Source: Gemmatimonadota bacterium (GTDB lineage: Bacteria > Latescibacterota > UBA2968 > GCA-2709665). Taken from it: 32,557 bases of DNA. The position numbers were made by a program, and so were the translations under genes. The notes under the pieces are model-generated. The model searched no databases. It worked only from the letters and a program-made list of their open reading frames with translations, and was not told the DNA's origin. The stretch lies in the NCBI GenBank assembly GCA_028877215.1, contig JAPPFJ010000032.1, positions 1 through 32,557 on the forward strand, written 5' to 3'. Positions 20,820-29,358 of this stretch are shown piece by piece (within the stretch, counting starts at the first letter, position 1; every line of letters starts with the position of its first letter).

Positions 20820-21509
20820 CTATACTTCCAGTCGCATCGCGTCGACCGGCTCCATCTTTGCGGCTCGATAGGCTGGAAGAATTCCGCCCATCAGGGAAAG
20901 GAAGGAACCAAGCACGATCGCCATCAGCCCGCGTTCCAGGATGGTGGGCCACGGTACGTGACCCATGACGCCTGTGCCATAGCCAATCCAGGACGTCAGA
21001 ATGGACAACAGAAAACCCACTGCGGCGCCCAGCACGGTACCCGCCATGCCCATAAAGGCGGATTCGAGAATGAACAGTTTGACTATGAATCCATCCAGCG
21101 CTCCCATGCATTTCATGGTGCCGATCTCCCGGAAGCGCTCGGTGACGGACATCAGCATCGCGTTTGTAATGCCCACCAGGCAAACCAGAAGTGATAGCAC
21201 AACCAGCCAGGTGTTCTTGGCCTCCTCCTGTCGATTGGCTTCGCTCTCCTGACTGATGTCGATACCCTTCTGCTGGAGAATGAGGTTCATCTTCGGATCG
21301 TTGGCGTTTCGAAGACTGTTGACTATGGAACTGGTTGTCCAGATGGACATCAGAAACGCGATTGCCAGAATGATGCTGCTAACGGTGATCAACGACCGCC
21401 CGAACCGGATTTTCACACTGTTGAAACTGATTTCGACGGCCTTTCTGACTGGCAGCTTGACCTGTGTGCCGATTTCCCGGCGGGCAGGTGACGAATAACT
21501 CTCCGCCAT
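20820..21509 (-). CDS. Short FtsX-like ABC transporter permease
   Basis: 229 residues from the ATG at 21509, which has GGAGG five bases upstream (the frame opens earlier at a TTG). Four helices are visible: about 40-57, 100-118, 146-172 and 197-221. MSVTERFREIGTMKCMGALD and GGILPAYRAAKMEPVDAMR are classical FtsX/MacB permease motifs. In usual members a periplasmic domain of about 200 residues separates helices 1 and 2; here only about 45 residues do. The gene is intact by frame, so this looks like a minimal variant. It lies between the C-terminal processing protease and the ATPase gene and forms the transporter core with the latter. Confidence 0.88.
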   Translation of the reverse strand: MAESYSSPARREIGTQVKLPVRKAVEISFNSVKIRFGRSLITVSSIILAIAFLMSIWTTSSIVNSLRNANDPKMNLILQQKGIDISQESEANRQEEAKNTWLVVLSLLVCLVGITNAMLMSVTERFREIGTMKCMGALDGFIVKLFILESAFMGMAGTVLGAAVGFLLSILTSWIGYGTGVMGHVPWPTILERGLMAIVLGSFLSLMGGILPAYRAAKMEPVDAMRLEV

Positions 21510-21617
21510 GAATTCCTCCAACCGCTATCTGTGGCCAACGATGGGACGTCTGCAAGGATCTGTTCGCTGCCGGAATCACCAGGCTGTTTCATCCGGACAA
21601 GTGCAGGTACGTCCGCC

Positions 21618-23267
21618 TTATCTGACTTCTGCGCCGCGCATCGCGGGGACGTGGGTGCGCCCCCGGCGCGTGGAATAATACGTCCGATCCGCAAGCAGCT
21701 TTCTCGCCCGGTCGAACAACGCCAGCGTCTGAACGACTTCCGGGTCCTGACTCACGGCGACCTTGCCCGCCTCCCGGTCTCCCCAACGGAATTTCGCGAA
21801 ATACCGTTTCATCTGCCGCTTGATCAAAGCGATGCCCGATTCGAAATCCGCATCCGAAAAGGTCAGATCGGATTCCCATGCCTTCAGGAATTCCTTGAAT
21901 TCCGTCATTTCGCGCGGGCCAGGCGAATATTGCAGAAGATAGGCATCGAAATCCGGGTACGTACCGGTGAACTCCGACCCGTGTCTACTGGCGAATTCGA
22001 AAAAGTGCCGCCGGGTCAGCCGCTGTTCGAAATCGCCCTGACGCACCGGTTCCAATTCCACGTCGGGCGTGATCCCGCCGCTGCCGTAAACCTTACGGTT
22101 CAGAATCTGTGTGAAATAAACCGGTTGAGAGAGAACGCTGTCCGGATCGGCATTGGGATCGTATCCGTCGTGCGCCTCCTGCAGATAGGCGCGCCTGTCG
22201 CTCGAATACGGACGCTGGATCGGACGCTCGCTGGGCGTGAAATAGCGCGCCACTGTAAGCAGGACTGCGCCGCCGTTCTTCAGCGAATACTGCTTTTGAA
22301 CCAGCCCTTTTCCAAATGTGGTCCTGCCGACGATGAGCCCGCGATCATAGTCCTGAACGGCGCCCGCCACGATTTCTGAAGCGCTGGCGCTGTAGTTGTC
22401 GACAAGCACCGTCAGAGGCATATCGAGAGGAACGATCGGATCGCGGTCCGCGAAATGATCTTCGCGGGAACCCCTTCTGCGGCCCTCTGTAAACACAAGG
22501 AGGCGGTCCTTTTCCAGGAACTGGTCCGCCACCGCAACAGCCTGCTCAAGGTAGCCGCCACTGTTGCCGCGCAGATCGAGGATGAGTTTTCTTGCGCCTT
22601 CCTCGACCAGTCCTTCGAGAGCAACCCGCAACTCACGGGAGGTACGACTCGAGAACCGGTCGATCTTCACGTAACCCACGTCCGCATTCAGTTTGAACGC
22701 ATACGGCACGCTGGGCACTTCGATCTTGTCGCGAATAATCTCAAACGTGAGGGGGTCGGCCACTCCCGATCGATGAACCAGAACGATGACGCTGCTGCCC
22801 TTGGGACCCTTTAGCCGCCGTTTCACCTCGTCGGTCTTCCGAATGCCGACCACCGATACCCCGTCGATCTTCACGATGCGGTCGCCGGCCTGGAGTCCGG
22901 CCTTATAAGCCGGAGATCCGACAATTGGAGACAGTACCGTCAACTGGCCCGCGATGATTTCGAAATAAATCCCGATTCCCTCGAACGAGCCCTGCATCCT
23001 GTCCTGTGTGTCCTGGAGCTCTTCCGGTGAGATATAGGTTGAATGGGGATCCAGCCGGGAAAGATAGCCTTCGATCGCACCGTGATACAATTCAACCGGA
23101 TCGGTCGAGTCATAGTACTGGCGCCGCACCAGGTCGGCCAGCTGATCCAGTGTATGCGCCTGCATCGCCGTATTCACGCGAGGCGCCTCGTCCGCGACGG
23201 CCGTCCCCGGGCGACCCGGCCCCCAGACGAGGATCAATATGGAAGCAACTCGAAATACGACCGACAT
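21618..23267 (-). CDS. S41 C-terminal processing peptidase with PDZ domain
   Basis: About 550 residues. Signal sequence (VVFRVASILILVWG), then the N-terminal helical part (HTLDQLADLVRRQYYDS), a PDZ domain (GIGIYFEIIAGQLTVLSPIV, then GDRIVKIDGVSVVG) and the S41 core: KLILDLRGNSGGYLEQAVAV, VDNYSASASEIVAGAVQD (catalytic Ser) and TTFGKGLVQ (Lys). It acts in the periplasm on protein C-termini. The frame opens at TTG 23366, but that codon is the -35 box of a promoter; ATG 23267 in front of the signal peptide is the likely start. ATG 23315 is an alternative. Confidence 0.92.
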   Translation of the reverse strand: MSVVFRVASILILVWGPGRPGTAVADEAPRVNTAMQAHTLDQLADLVRRQYYDSTDPVELYHGAIEGYLSRLDPHSTYISPEELQDTQDRMQGSFEGIGIYFEIIAGQLTVLSPIVGSPAYKAGLQAGDRIVKIDGVSVVGIRKTDEVKRRLKGPKGSSVIVLVHRSGVADPLTFEIIRDKIEVPSVPYAFKLNADVGYVKIDRFSSRTSRELRVALEGLVEEGARKLILDLRGNSGGYLEQAVAVADQFLEKDRLLVFTEGRRRGSREDHFADRDPIVPLDMPLTVLVDNYSASASEIVAGAVQDYDRGLIVGRTTFGKGLVQKQYSLKNGGAVLLTVARYFTPSERPIQRPYSSDRRAYLQEAHDGYDPNADPDSVLSQPVYFTQILNRKVYGSGGITPDVELEPVRQGDFEQRLTRRHFFEFASRHGSEFTGTYPDFDAYLLQYSPGPREMTEFKEFLKAWESDLTFSDADFESGIALIKRQMKRYFAKFRWGDREAGKVAVSQDPEVVQTLALFDRARKLLADRTYYSTRRGRTHVPAMRGAEVR

Positions 23268-23337
23268 ACAGAACTTTCGAGAGTCGAGTGTCCTGTCTCG
23301 AAAATACCTTGGCATTCGGCAGAAAAAAAAGCGTTTC

Positions 23338-23366
23338 AACTTAACGACGCCATCCTGAGATGTCAA
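23338..23366 (-). promoter_or_regulatory. Sigma-70-type promoter for the processing peptidase gene
   Basis: TTGACA (23361-23366), 17-base spacer, TAAGTT (23338-23343) on the minus strand, about 70 bases before the likely start codon at 23267. The -35 box is a perfect consensus match. Confidence 0.55.
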
Positions 23367-23393
23367 GGAGAAACCGCATCTGCCGGGGCGACA

Positions 23394-24119
23394 TCAGCAC
23401 CCGGATCTCTCGGCCCTGCCTTTCGACCGGGTCAGGGAAAACACGAGAAGCTGCTTGGAAAACAGATAATACTCCTTGAGATTCAGCTTGCTGGTACTGT
23501 ACTGCCGGTTGCGGAACACGTACGGCACCTCGATGTACGTCGACCAGGTTCCCTTAACAAGTATCTCCAGCAGTATCTTATACCCCGGAGAAGTCAGCGT
23601 CACACCCTGCAGCACCCGGCGATGCAGGAAGAAATACCCGCTGAGCGGATCCTGTACGCCCGTCAATTGCCTGGCTGCCAGTACGCCTGCCTGGGAGATC
23701 AGCTTTCGATACCAGGGCCACCTCTCCACACGGCTGTCCGGATTATACCGGCTGCCCAGCGCAAGATCGTTTTCACGAAGCCCGAGGATCAAGCGGGGCA
23801 ATACCGAAGGATCGTGGCTCAGATCAGCGTCGATCACTCCCAGGCAGTCACGGTCCGACTTCTGGAATCCCGCCATAACGGCGCTGCCCAGTCCGAGTTT
23901 TCCTGGGCGGTGTACCACCTGAACGGGATACCGGTCCGCGAGCTTCTCCGCTTCCTCGCCGGTACCGTCCGGAGAGTTGTCGTCTACGAAGATCAACTCA
24001 ACATCCATCTCCGGAAACGCTCCGACCGCCGCGAAGATCTCCTCCGCCAGCAGTGAAATGTTCGGGCGCTCGTTGTAAGTGGGCGTAATCAGAGACACGC
24101 GCAGAGGGTTTTCATCCAT
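23394..24119 (-). CDS. Glycosyltransferase family 2, polyprenyl-phosphate sugar transferase-like
   Basis: 241 residues from the ATG at 24119, preceded by AAGAGG at normal spacing. SLITPTYNERPNISLLAEEI, FVDDNSPDGTGEEAEKLAD and GVIDADLSHDPSVLPRLILG are the nucleotide-sugar and DxD motifs of GT2 dolichol-phosphate-mannose-synthase-like enzymes, and DPLSGYFFLHRRVL with KILLEIL fits the same subgroup. No C-terminal membrane helices are visible, so it corresponds to the catalytic domain alone. The next gene upstream is an RmlD-like reductase 88 bases away, suggesting glycan or glycolipid synthesis. The donor sugar is unknown. Confidence 0.92.
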   Translation of the reverse strand: MDENPLRVSLITPTYNERPNISLLAEEIFAAVGAFPEMDVELIFVDDNSPDGTGEEAEKLADRYPVQVVHRPGKLGLGSAVMAGFQKSDRDCLGVIDADLSHDPSVLPRLILGLRENDLALGSRYNPDSRVERWPWYRKLISQAGVLAARQLTGVQDPLSGYFFLHRRVLQGVTLTSPGYKILLEILVKGTWSTYIEVPYVFRNRQYSTSKLNLKEYYLFSKQLLVFSLTRSKGRAERSGC

Positions 24120-24207
24120 GCCGATCACCTCTTGAGAAAGGGCCCCGCAGGCAGCAGGCGGCTCAGGCGGAGATTGGAAACAGCCGCAGCCGGTGAAGGA
24201 GGTTCGA

Positions 24208-25119
24208 TCATCCGGCTGCAACACCCATTTCCGTTCCAGTTCGCTTCAGGTTTTCGGAAAAAGATCGCAGTGCCGGATCGAACAGTTCGCGTGCGAGATC
24301 CAGCTTCAGGCCCGCACCGGGGGGTCTGGGCGCAATCTGTCCCAACTCCCGGGAAGTCACCGGCACAACGAGATCGGTGTCGAGATCGAAACAACGGCAG
24401 ATCCGCTCAACCATCTCATACCTGGTCATGATCTCCGGACCCGCAAAATGGATCACGCCCCGGAATTTCCGGTGGCACAAACCAAGGAGAAATACTGCAA
24501 GTTCATCCACGCAGGTGGGATTGGACCACTCGTCGGTAACGATCCGGACGGTTTCGCCGCGAAGAAGGGATTCGAGTGCCCACGTTACGAAATTGGGCCG
24601 GCAACCCGCACGATACCCGTAGAGCACCGCCGTTCTGACTACCACTCCCTGGCAGGCCGAGGCCAGAACGACCTCCTCTGATTCCAACTTGGTCCGTCCG
24701 TATACGTTAACCGGATTGACGGGATCGGTCTCCGAGTACGGACCGGCCAGACCGTCGAAAACATAGTTCGTCGAAACGGTCACCAGGCCGACGCCTGCGT
24801 CTTCACACGCCCGAATCAGGTTCCGTGTTCCGCATACGTTGACGCGGTACGCCAGGTCGGGATTACGCTCACATCGGTCCACGCCCGCTTCCGCGGCCGC
24901 ATTGATTACCCAGTCGGGACGTACCTGTGAAACCTCACGGACAACTGACTCCGCATCCGTGACGTCCATCCGGACACGGTCCGACCCCAGAAACGGCGTC
25001 CGGGTGTCGCGCGCCGCTGGAATCCGGACTAACCCCTGAAACGGCACGTCACACAGCGCCCTGCCCAGAAACCCGGAAGCTCCCACGATCAACACCTTCC
25101 CTTTTGACCCATCACTCAT
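24208..25119 (-). CDS. RmlD-like NAD(P)-dependent sugar-nucleotide reductase/epimerase
   Basis: About 303 residues. The Rossmann motif VLIVGASGFLGRAL, the VINAAAEAGVDRCERNPDLA segment, VSTNYVFDG and VYGRTKLESE (catalytic Tyr-x-x-x-Lys) define an extended SDR of the dTDP-4-dehydrorhamnose-reductase type. It would reduce or rearrange a nucleotide sugar in the cytoplasm. Other rml genes are absent from the window, so the exact product is open. A GTG at 25128 and the ATG at 25119 are both possible starts; GGTGGAG is close to the latter. Confidence 0.88.
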   Translation of the reverse strand: MSDGSKGKVLIVGASGFLGRALCDVPFQGLVRIPAARDTRTPFLGSDRVRMDVTDAESVVREVSQVRPDWVINAAAEAGVDRCERNPDLAYRVNVCGTRNLIRACEDAGVGLVTVSTNYVFDGLAGPYSETDPVNPVNVYGRTKLESEEVVLASACQGVVVRTAVLYGYRAGCRPNFVTWALESLLRGETVRIVTDEWSNPTCVDELAVFLLGLCHRKFRGVIHFAGPEIMTRYEMVERICRCFDLDTDLVVPVTSRELGQIAPRPPGAGLKLDLARELFDPALRSFSENLKRTGTEMGVAAG

Positions 25120-25332
25120 CGGCTCCACCCGGACAGGTTAACCTTGATTCGTAAGTCTTCGGGGACGTTAATTCAAATATGTGCTTGTAAATAAAGGCGA
25201 TTAAACGGCGGATTACCAGGATACACCAGGTCACTGGACGTAAAGGGAAAAAACGTCATTCTATACGTCGATATTGCCCCGTTTCGGAGGGTTTTATGGC
25301 GTTGCCGCGTTGCTGTTTTTTTCGCATTGAGG

Positions 25333-26904
25333 TCAATAGTTGTCACGGTCTTGCGGAACGGACGGCGTCGGCACCACGCGCAGGTACATTGCCATCCCTC
25401 TGCTCAGCGCGCCTGCGTAGGCGGCACGCGCCAGATGCGAATTCGCCAACACCGCGAGTATCTCACCGGCCGTTTCCGCATAACGCCGGTTCGCGGTCAG
25501 CCCGTACAACCTCGTAAGCACCTGAACAGCCACCCCGTTACCCGACGGGACCAGGCGGTCCACGGCGTGGAAGACGGCCGCGTCAGGCTCCGGCCAGCGG
25601 TCGCGCAGCGCGCCGGTGTCATCGAGAAGCCGCTCCAGCATAACATCGGTGAGCTTCAATGCGAAACGGAATTCGGCCGTATCACCACCCGCGCTGTAGA
25701 GATCCAGCGCGGCCCGAGCAACCAGGGCCTGGTCGGCAAGCAGAAAAACCGGCGATGCCGGCTGGTCGAGGACATGCAGCATACCACCTGCAGGATGCGT
25801 AAGCCGCGTGCGAATAGACGCCATGGCGTCACGCGCCAGGTCCAGGTAGTCCGTTCTGGAAGAAGCCTGATAGAGCGCTGCAAGCCCGGTAACTGCCAGG
25901 GCGTTCCACGAGGTGTATACAGACGGGTCTCTCGGCGGCGTGCGACCCGCATCCAGCAGGACCGCACCGCTCGATTCTTCGGAAAACCCCGCGAAGCCTG
26001 CGACAAACAAACCCTTCCGAGGTGCATGAAATCCACCAATCAGCGCATCGCCCAGATCGATCGCAGCCGCCGTGTCCGTCCGAGCCAGGACTGCCAGCCA
26101 GCCCGCGTTCATGGCCAGTGTCTTCTCCCGGTCGAGCACGACTCCGTCCGGCGTGAGCCGCCGCTGGAAGAACGTACCGTCGGAATCGCGCAGCGGGCTT
26201 GCGACAATCTCATTCAGCCTATCGAGCGCCAGAGCCCGCGCCGCGGAATCATCGCCGTCGAGGAGTGCAAGAAACGACTCCGGACCCGGTACCTCATCCC
26301 GTTTCAGCGCGGCCACCGTGCTGTCCGTAAACGACTGCAACAGGCCGGACGACACCACCGCACGAGAGGAAGGCTGTGCTTCTCTCGCCGTCCACAGCGC
26401 GAGGTTCCGTCGCTCACGTTCGAAATCGGCCCAACGCTTCGGGTTATTGGAATAGACCCACACCCGTCGCAACAATTCCCGGAGGTCTTCCGGATCCAGA
26501 TAGGTGGAACCGGTCATCCACTCGCCTTCGGGAGTCAAGAACGCCGTTGACGGCCAGCCGCCCAGTCCGAATCGCTCCGCCAGGTCGGGGCGCCGGTCCA
26601 CGTCCACCCGTACCGGCCACGTTCCCCGTCCGATCGCCCGCGCCAACTCAGGGTCTTCGAAACCACGACTTGCCATTTCCCGGCACCAGTAGGACCGGCG
26701 GGAATAGAGAAAAACAAACAGTGGTCGCTTGAGAACACGCGCGGAATCCCGCTCTGACCACTCTCTCCAGGTCACCTGTCCGGGAGGCGACGCGGACAGT
26801 TCGGAGAATGCAGACGATTCCGGAACCCGATCGCAGGCGCCAGACCCGAAGCTCAAAGTCAACAACACGCAGGCCGGACGCAGATGACTCGACGCGAGTC
26901 GCAA
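25333..26904 (-). CDS. Thioredoxin-fold (DUF255/YyaL-like) lipoprotein with six-hairpin domain
   Basis: About 523 residues. The thioredoxin-like half holds FVFLYSRRSYWCREMASRGF, then WPVRVDVDRRPDLAERFGLG and GWPSTAFLTPEGEW, with a single cysteine where DUF255 proteins usually have CHWCH, so redox activity is doubtful. The C-terminal half is rich in helical pairs with SVYTSWNALAVTGLAALYQA, as in the six-hairpin domain of YyaL. A lipobox-like FGSGAC after a hydrophobic stretch suggests a lipoprotein. The frame reaches 27162 through repeat DNA; the TTG at 26904 directly before RLASSHLRPACVLLTLSF is my best start, with moderate trust. Confidence 0.8.
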   Translation of the reverse strand: MRLASSHLRPACVLLTLSFGSGACDRVPESSAFSELSASPPGQVTWREWSERDSARVLKRPLFVFLYSRRSYWCREMASRGFEDPELARAIGRGTWPVRVDVDRRPDLAERFGLGGWPSTAFLTPEGEWMTGSTYLDPEDLRELLRRVWVYSNNPKRWADFERERRNLALWTAREAQPSSRAVVSSGLLQSFTDSTVAALKRDEVPGPESFLALLDGDDSAARALALDRLNEIVASPLRDSDGTFFQRRLTPDGVVLDREKTLAMNAGWLAVLARTDTAAAIDLGDALIGGFHAPRKGLFVAGFAGFSEESSGAVLLDAGRTPPRDPSVYTSWNALAVTGLAALYQASSRTDYLDLARDAMASIRTRLTHPAGGMLHVLDQPASPVFLLADQALVARAALDLYSAGGDTAEFRFALKLTDVMLERLLDDTGALRDRWPEPDAAVFHAVDRLVPSGNGVAVQVLTRLYGLTANRRYAETAGEILAVLANSHLARAAYAGALSRGMAMYLRVVPTPSVPQDRDNY

Positions 26905-27073
26905 GAGGAACCCCGCGGGACGACCGCCAGACGCATCGAGCGAGAAGATCGTGTTCCGTCCAGGCAACAAGCCGCCTGAATTCGACCGGCGAGTCACCCG
27001 CCTTGCATCCCTTCGACAGGCTCCGGGCGGCGCCTTCGACAGACCCAGGACATCGCTCAGGAACCAGCGCCGC

Positions 27074-27164
27074 CGACCTGCGTAAGGTCGGCGAGCACGG
27101 GTAACGTAGCGAGACGGGATGAATCGTCGGTCGAATGGCGAGGGATTTTCGGGACAGGACACTG
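27074..27164 (+). repeat. 90-base dispersed repeat, copy R1
   Basis: Shares AGGTCGGCGAG, AGACGGGATGA, CGAATGGCGAG and GGGAC-GGACACTG-like blocks in the same order and spacing with 28126-28215, roughly three quarters identical by eye. Confidence 0.62.
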
Positions 27165-27233
27165 ATTGAGAAATGAAAAGTAGGGAACCACTGTGCGCCA
27201 GATGCGTCTATATCTTGAAATCGACGAAAAAAC

Positions 27234-27263
27234 TTGACATTTCAATGGCGATTGACGTAATTT
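27234..27263 (+). promoter_or_regulatory. Promoter-like site without an adjacent gene
   Basis: TTGACA (27234-27239), 18-base spacer, TAATTT (27258-27263) on the plus strand in an AT-rich patch. The next plus-strand gene starts almost 1 kb further on. Confidence 0.4.
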
Positions 27264-27389
27264 TTTCGCTTAACGAGATCCGAACCGACCCGATATCCGG
27301 GTACCGTACGTAACGGCCTGCGCAACCGGAACCCATCGTTGCACAAGAGCGTTGACGTCAGGATCGAAATCCAGGAAGCGCTCGAGTCT

Positions 27390-27650
27390 TCACCGGATCT
27401 TCGAGAGTGGTATCGCTTCCTCGATCAACATAATGGGAATGTCGTCTTCAATCGGGTAAAGGTAAGCCCCGTCCTCACGAACAAGGCCTCCGTCAACGGG
27501 TTTCTCAACGCGGATTCCCCCCCGGTTGCACAACTCGCCCTTTTCAATAAGATTGTTGACCTTTTTGATCAGTTCCCGACCTGCCGGACTGACCTGTGTT
27601 TTGTCTTCGGGACAGGCCAGAATATCGAGAAGTTCCCTGTCGATGCTCAC
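27390..27650 (-). CDS. Trm112-like small protein (YcaR family)
   Basis: 86 residues. LLDILACPEDKTQVSP at the N-terminus and GAYLYPIEDDIPIMLIEEAI at the C-terminus are the two conserved blocks of bacterial Trm112-like proteins. Compared with the common form of about 60 residues, it has an insert in the middle (IKKVNNLIEKGELCNRGGIR) that replaces the second zinc-binding block, leaving two cysteines, so zinc binding is uncertain. In other organisms these proteins stabilise methyltransferases or accompany lipid A and glycan genes. A promoter-like pair TTGTTA/TATTTT with a 17-base spacer lies about 90 bases upstream. Confidence 0.82.
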   Translation of the reverse strand: MSIDRELLDILACPEDKTQVSPAGRELIKKVNNLIEKGELCNRGGIRVEKPVDGGLVREDGAYLYPIEDDIPIMLIEEAIPLSKIR

Positions 27651-28247
27651 CCCCGAGCCCCTTTGAAATGCAATCGAATGATTCGTGGATCTCGTTCTCC
27701 GCAGTCCCCGGTCTGAGAAAAATATACAACAACAGGTTGTCTAACAAGCTTTTTCCGGCAGGAGCGCCTATTCCGAACATTCGCTGACGGTTTTTCCCGT
27801 AGATCCACAATTCCGTTCCACAAAAGAAACTGCCGACAAGGCTGATCGTCACTGCCTTCGCCTCCCGGGGCGTTCGTCGCGTTGTGGACTTGTTGTCAAA
27901 ACCTGTAGCGAGTGGAGTGAGTGCCCGTGCCGTTCGAGAGATTACCCGGGTCGTCGGGCAATAGAGTGGCTCAGACCTTCCAGCCCTCTCCGCACCCGGT
28001 TTTTTGTGCCCTGTCGCACTGCCATTTCCTGTCGTGCTTAATCGCGCGAATAGCGTTCTGTTCTGGAAATAGATCGCCGAAATTCGGCCGTCGAGGCGCC
28101 CGGCTGGCAAGGCGCCTGAGCGAGGCGACCTGGCCAGGTCGGCGAGTGAAGGCAACGACGCCAGACGGGATGATTCGGCGGATGAATGGTGAGAAATTTC
28201 CGGGACGGGACGCTGTAACACCGTCACAACTCAAGGAGCCGAACCTC
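27651..28247. other. Intergenic region before the PorV-like gene
   Basis: About 600 bases. Near 27720-27750 there is a minus-strand promoter candidate for the Trm112-like gene. At 28126-28215 lies the second copy of the dispersed repeat. Open frames crossing it in both directions share repeat-derived peptides and were judged not to be genes. No tRNA or riboswitch was recognised. Confidence 0.55.
28126..28215 (+). repeat. 90-base dispersed repeat, copy R2
   Basis: Counterpart of 27074-27164, ending 33 bases before the PorV-like start codon; it begins CGACCTGGCCAGGTCGGCGA. Confidence 0.62.
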
Positions 28248-29294
28248 ATGAAAAACAACCAGATGTGCGTATGCCTGATGGGCTTCATGCTGGCCGTTGC
28301 GTTCGCGTTTCCGGGCCCGACGTGGGCGACGCCGGAGAGCCAGGCCGCGGCGCCCTTTCTACTGTTTCAGCCCAGCGCGCGTTCGGCTGGAATGGGCGAA
28401 GCCTATATTGCCATTGCCGACGGCGCCAATGCCACCTATTACAATCCGGCGGCCCTGGCCGACGACACCGACAGACACATGAGCACGACGATGTACAAGC
28501 CCGTTCCGTCATTGGCAAGCGACATCTTCACGTCGTTCGGCGCCTACACGCAACCGGTTGAAGGCGTGGGTAACCTGGGCTTCAGCCTGATCTACACTTC
28601 GCTCGGGTCCCAGCACCGCACGGACTCGCAGGGGCAGGATCTGGGCAAATTCACCAGCTTTGGACTGGCGGTGGCGGTGTCTTATGGAACCTTTGTCGTA
28701 AAAAACGTGTCTGTCGGCGCAACCATGAAGTTCATTCACGAAAAGCTGGCCAGTCAGGGCGCGGGCATCGAAAAGGGCAAAGGCGCAGGTACGTCATTCG
28801 CAGGCGACCTGGGCTTTATGTGGAAAACCTCCGATCGGTTCACGCTTGCGTGGGCATTGCGAAATGTCGGGCCGAACATCACGTTCATCGATGCGGACCA
28901 GGCCGACCCGCTGCCTCAGAATTTCACCATCGGGATTGCCTATACAGCGCTCCAGCGCGGGAATTCAACGCTGCTCTTCGCCGCCGACATCTATAAACCC
29001 CTTGCCGACAGGGGCTTCTTTTCGTTTGTCACGGGTTGGAACGACCGCGGCGGCAGGGAAGAACTCGAGGATATGGATTACCATACCGGCATCGAGTGGA
29101 AATACAACCTTTCCGAAGAATCCGCCTTCGCCCTGCGAACGGGATATTTTCACGATCAGGACGGCGACCGGAAAAGTCCGACCTTCGGCCTGGGCCTCAA
29201 ATACAACTGGGCGTCGTTCGATCTTTCGTACTTCGCCAGGAGCAACTCCGCCCTCCGAAACGTCTTTCGCTTCACGGGCGGATTCTCCTTCTAG
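28248..29294 (+). CDS. PorV/PorQ-family outer membrane beta-barrel protein
   Basis: 348 residues from the ATG at 28248, preceded by AAGGAG ten bases upstream; the longer open frame upstream is repeat DNA. A signal peptide (MCVCLMGFMLAVAFAFPGPT, cleaved near ATPESQAA) precedes PFLLFQPSARSAGMGEAYIA and NATYYNPAALA, the hallmark of PorV/PorQ proteins related to FadL. The rest alternates amphipathic strands and ends in FRFTGGFSF, a typical barrel C-terminus with terminal Phe. In type IX secretion PorV shuttles cargo to the attachment complex; the next gene encodes a protein with a C-terminal sorting-like tail, which suits such a role here. Confidence 0.9.
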   Translation: MKNNQMCVCLMGFMLAVAFAFPGPTWATPESQAAAPFLLFQPSARSAGMGEAYIAIADGANATYYNPAALADDTDRHMSTTMYKPVPSLASDIFTSFGAYTQPVEGVGNLGFSLIYTSLGSQHRTDSQGQDLGKFTSFGLAVAVSYGTFVVKNVSVGATMKFIHEKLASQGAGIEKGKGAGTSFAGDLGFMWKTSDRFTLAWALRNVGPNITFIDADQADPLPQNFTIGIAYTALQRGNSTLLFAADIYKPLADRGFFSFVTGWNDRGGREELEDMDYHTGIEWKYNLSEESAFALRTGYFHDQDGDRKSPTFGLGLKYNWASFDLSYFARSNSALRNVFRFTGGFSF

Positions 29295-29358
29295 TTCAAC
29301 GGATCGGCGTTTCAAACTGCGATTTTTCGTTTGATTTCTCAGAGGGTCGAAAACCATC

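Larger units (their letters stand above)
26905..27389. other. Intergenic stretch with dispersed repeats
   Basis: No reliable gene. It contains TTCGACAGGCTC-type repeats at 27007-27050, the first copy of a 90-base dispersed repeat (27074-27164) and a promoter-like site on the plus strand. The upstream part is open in the frame of the thioredoxin-like gene and could hold its true N-terminus. Confidence 0.5.

Noticed and set aside
25327..26550. Plus-strand open frame of 407 codons
   Set aside because: It is the antisense shadow of the thioredoxin/six-hairpin gene, which has recognisable motifs; the plus-strand peptide is Arg/Gln-rich without domains.
27544..28227. Minus-strand frame of 227 codons upstream of the Trm112-like gene
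   Set aside because: It passes through repeat R2 and overlaps the Trm112-like gene in another frame; low-complexity Arg/Ser-rich product.
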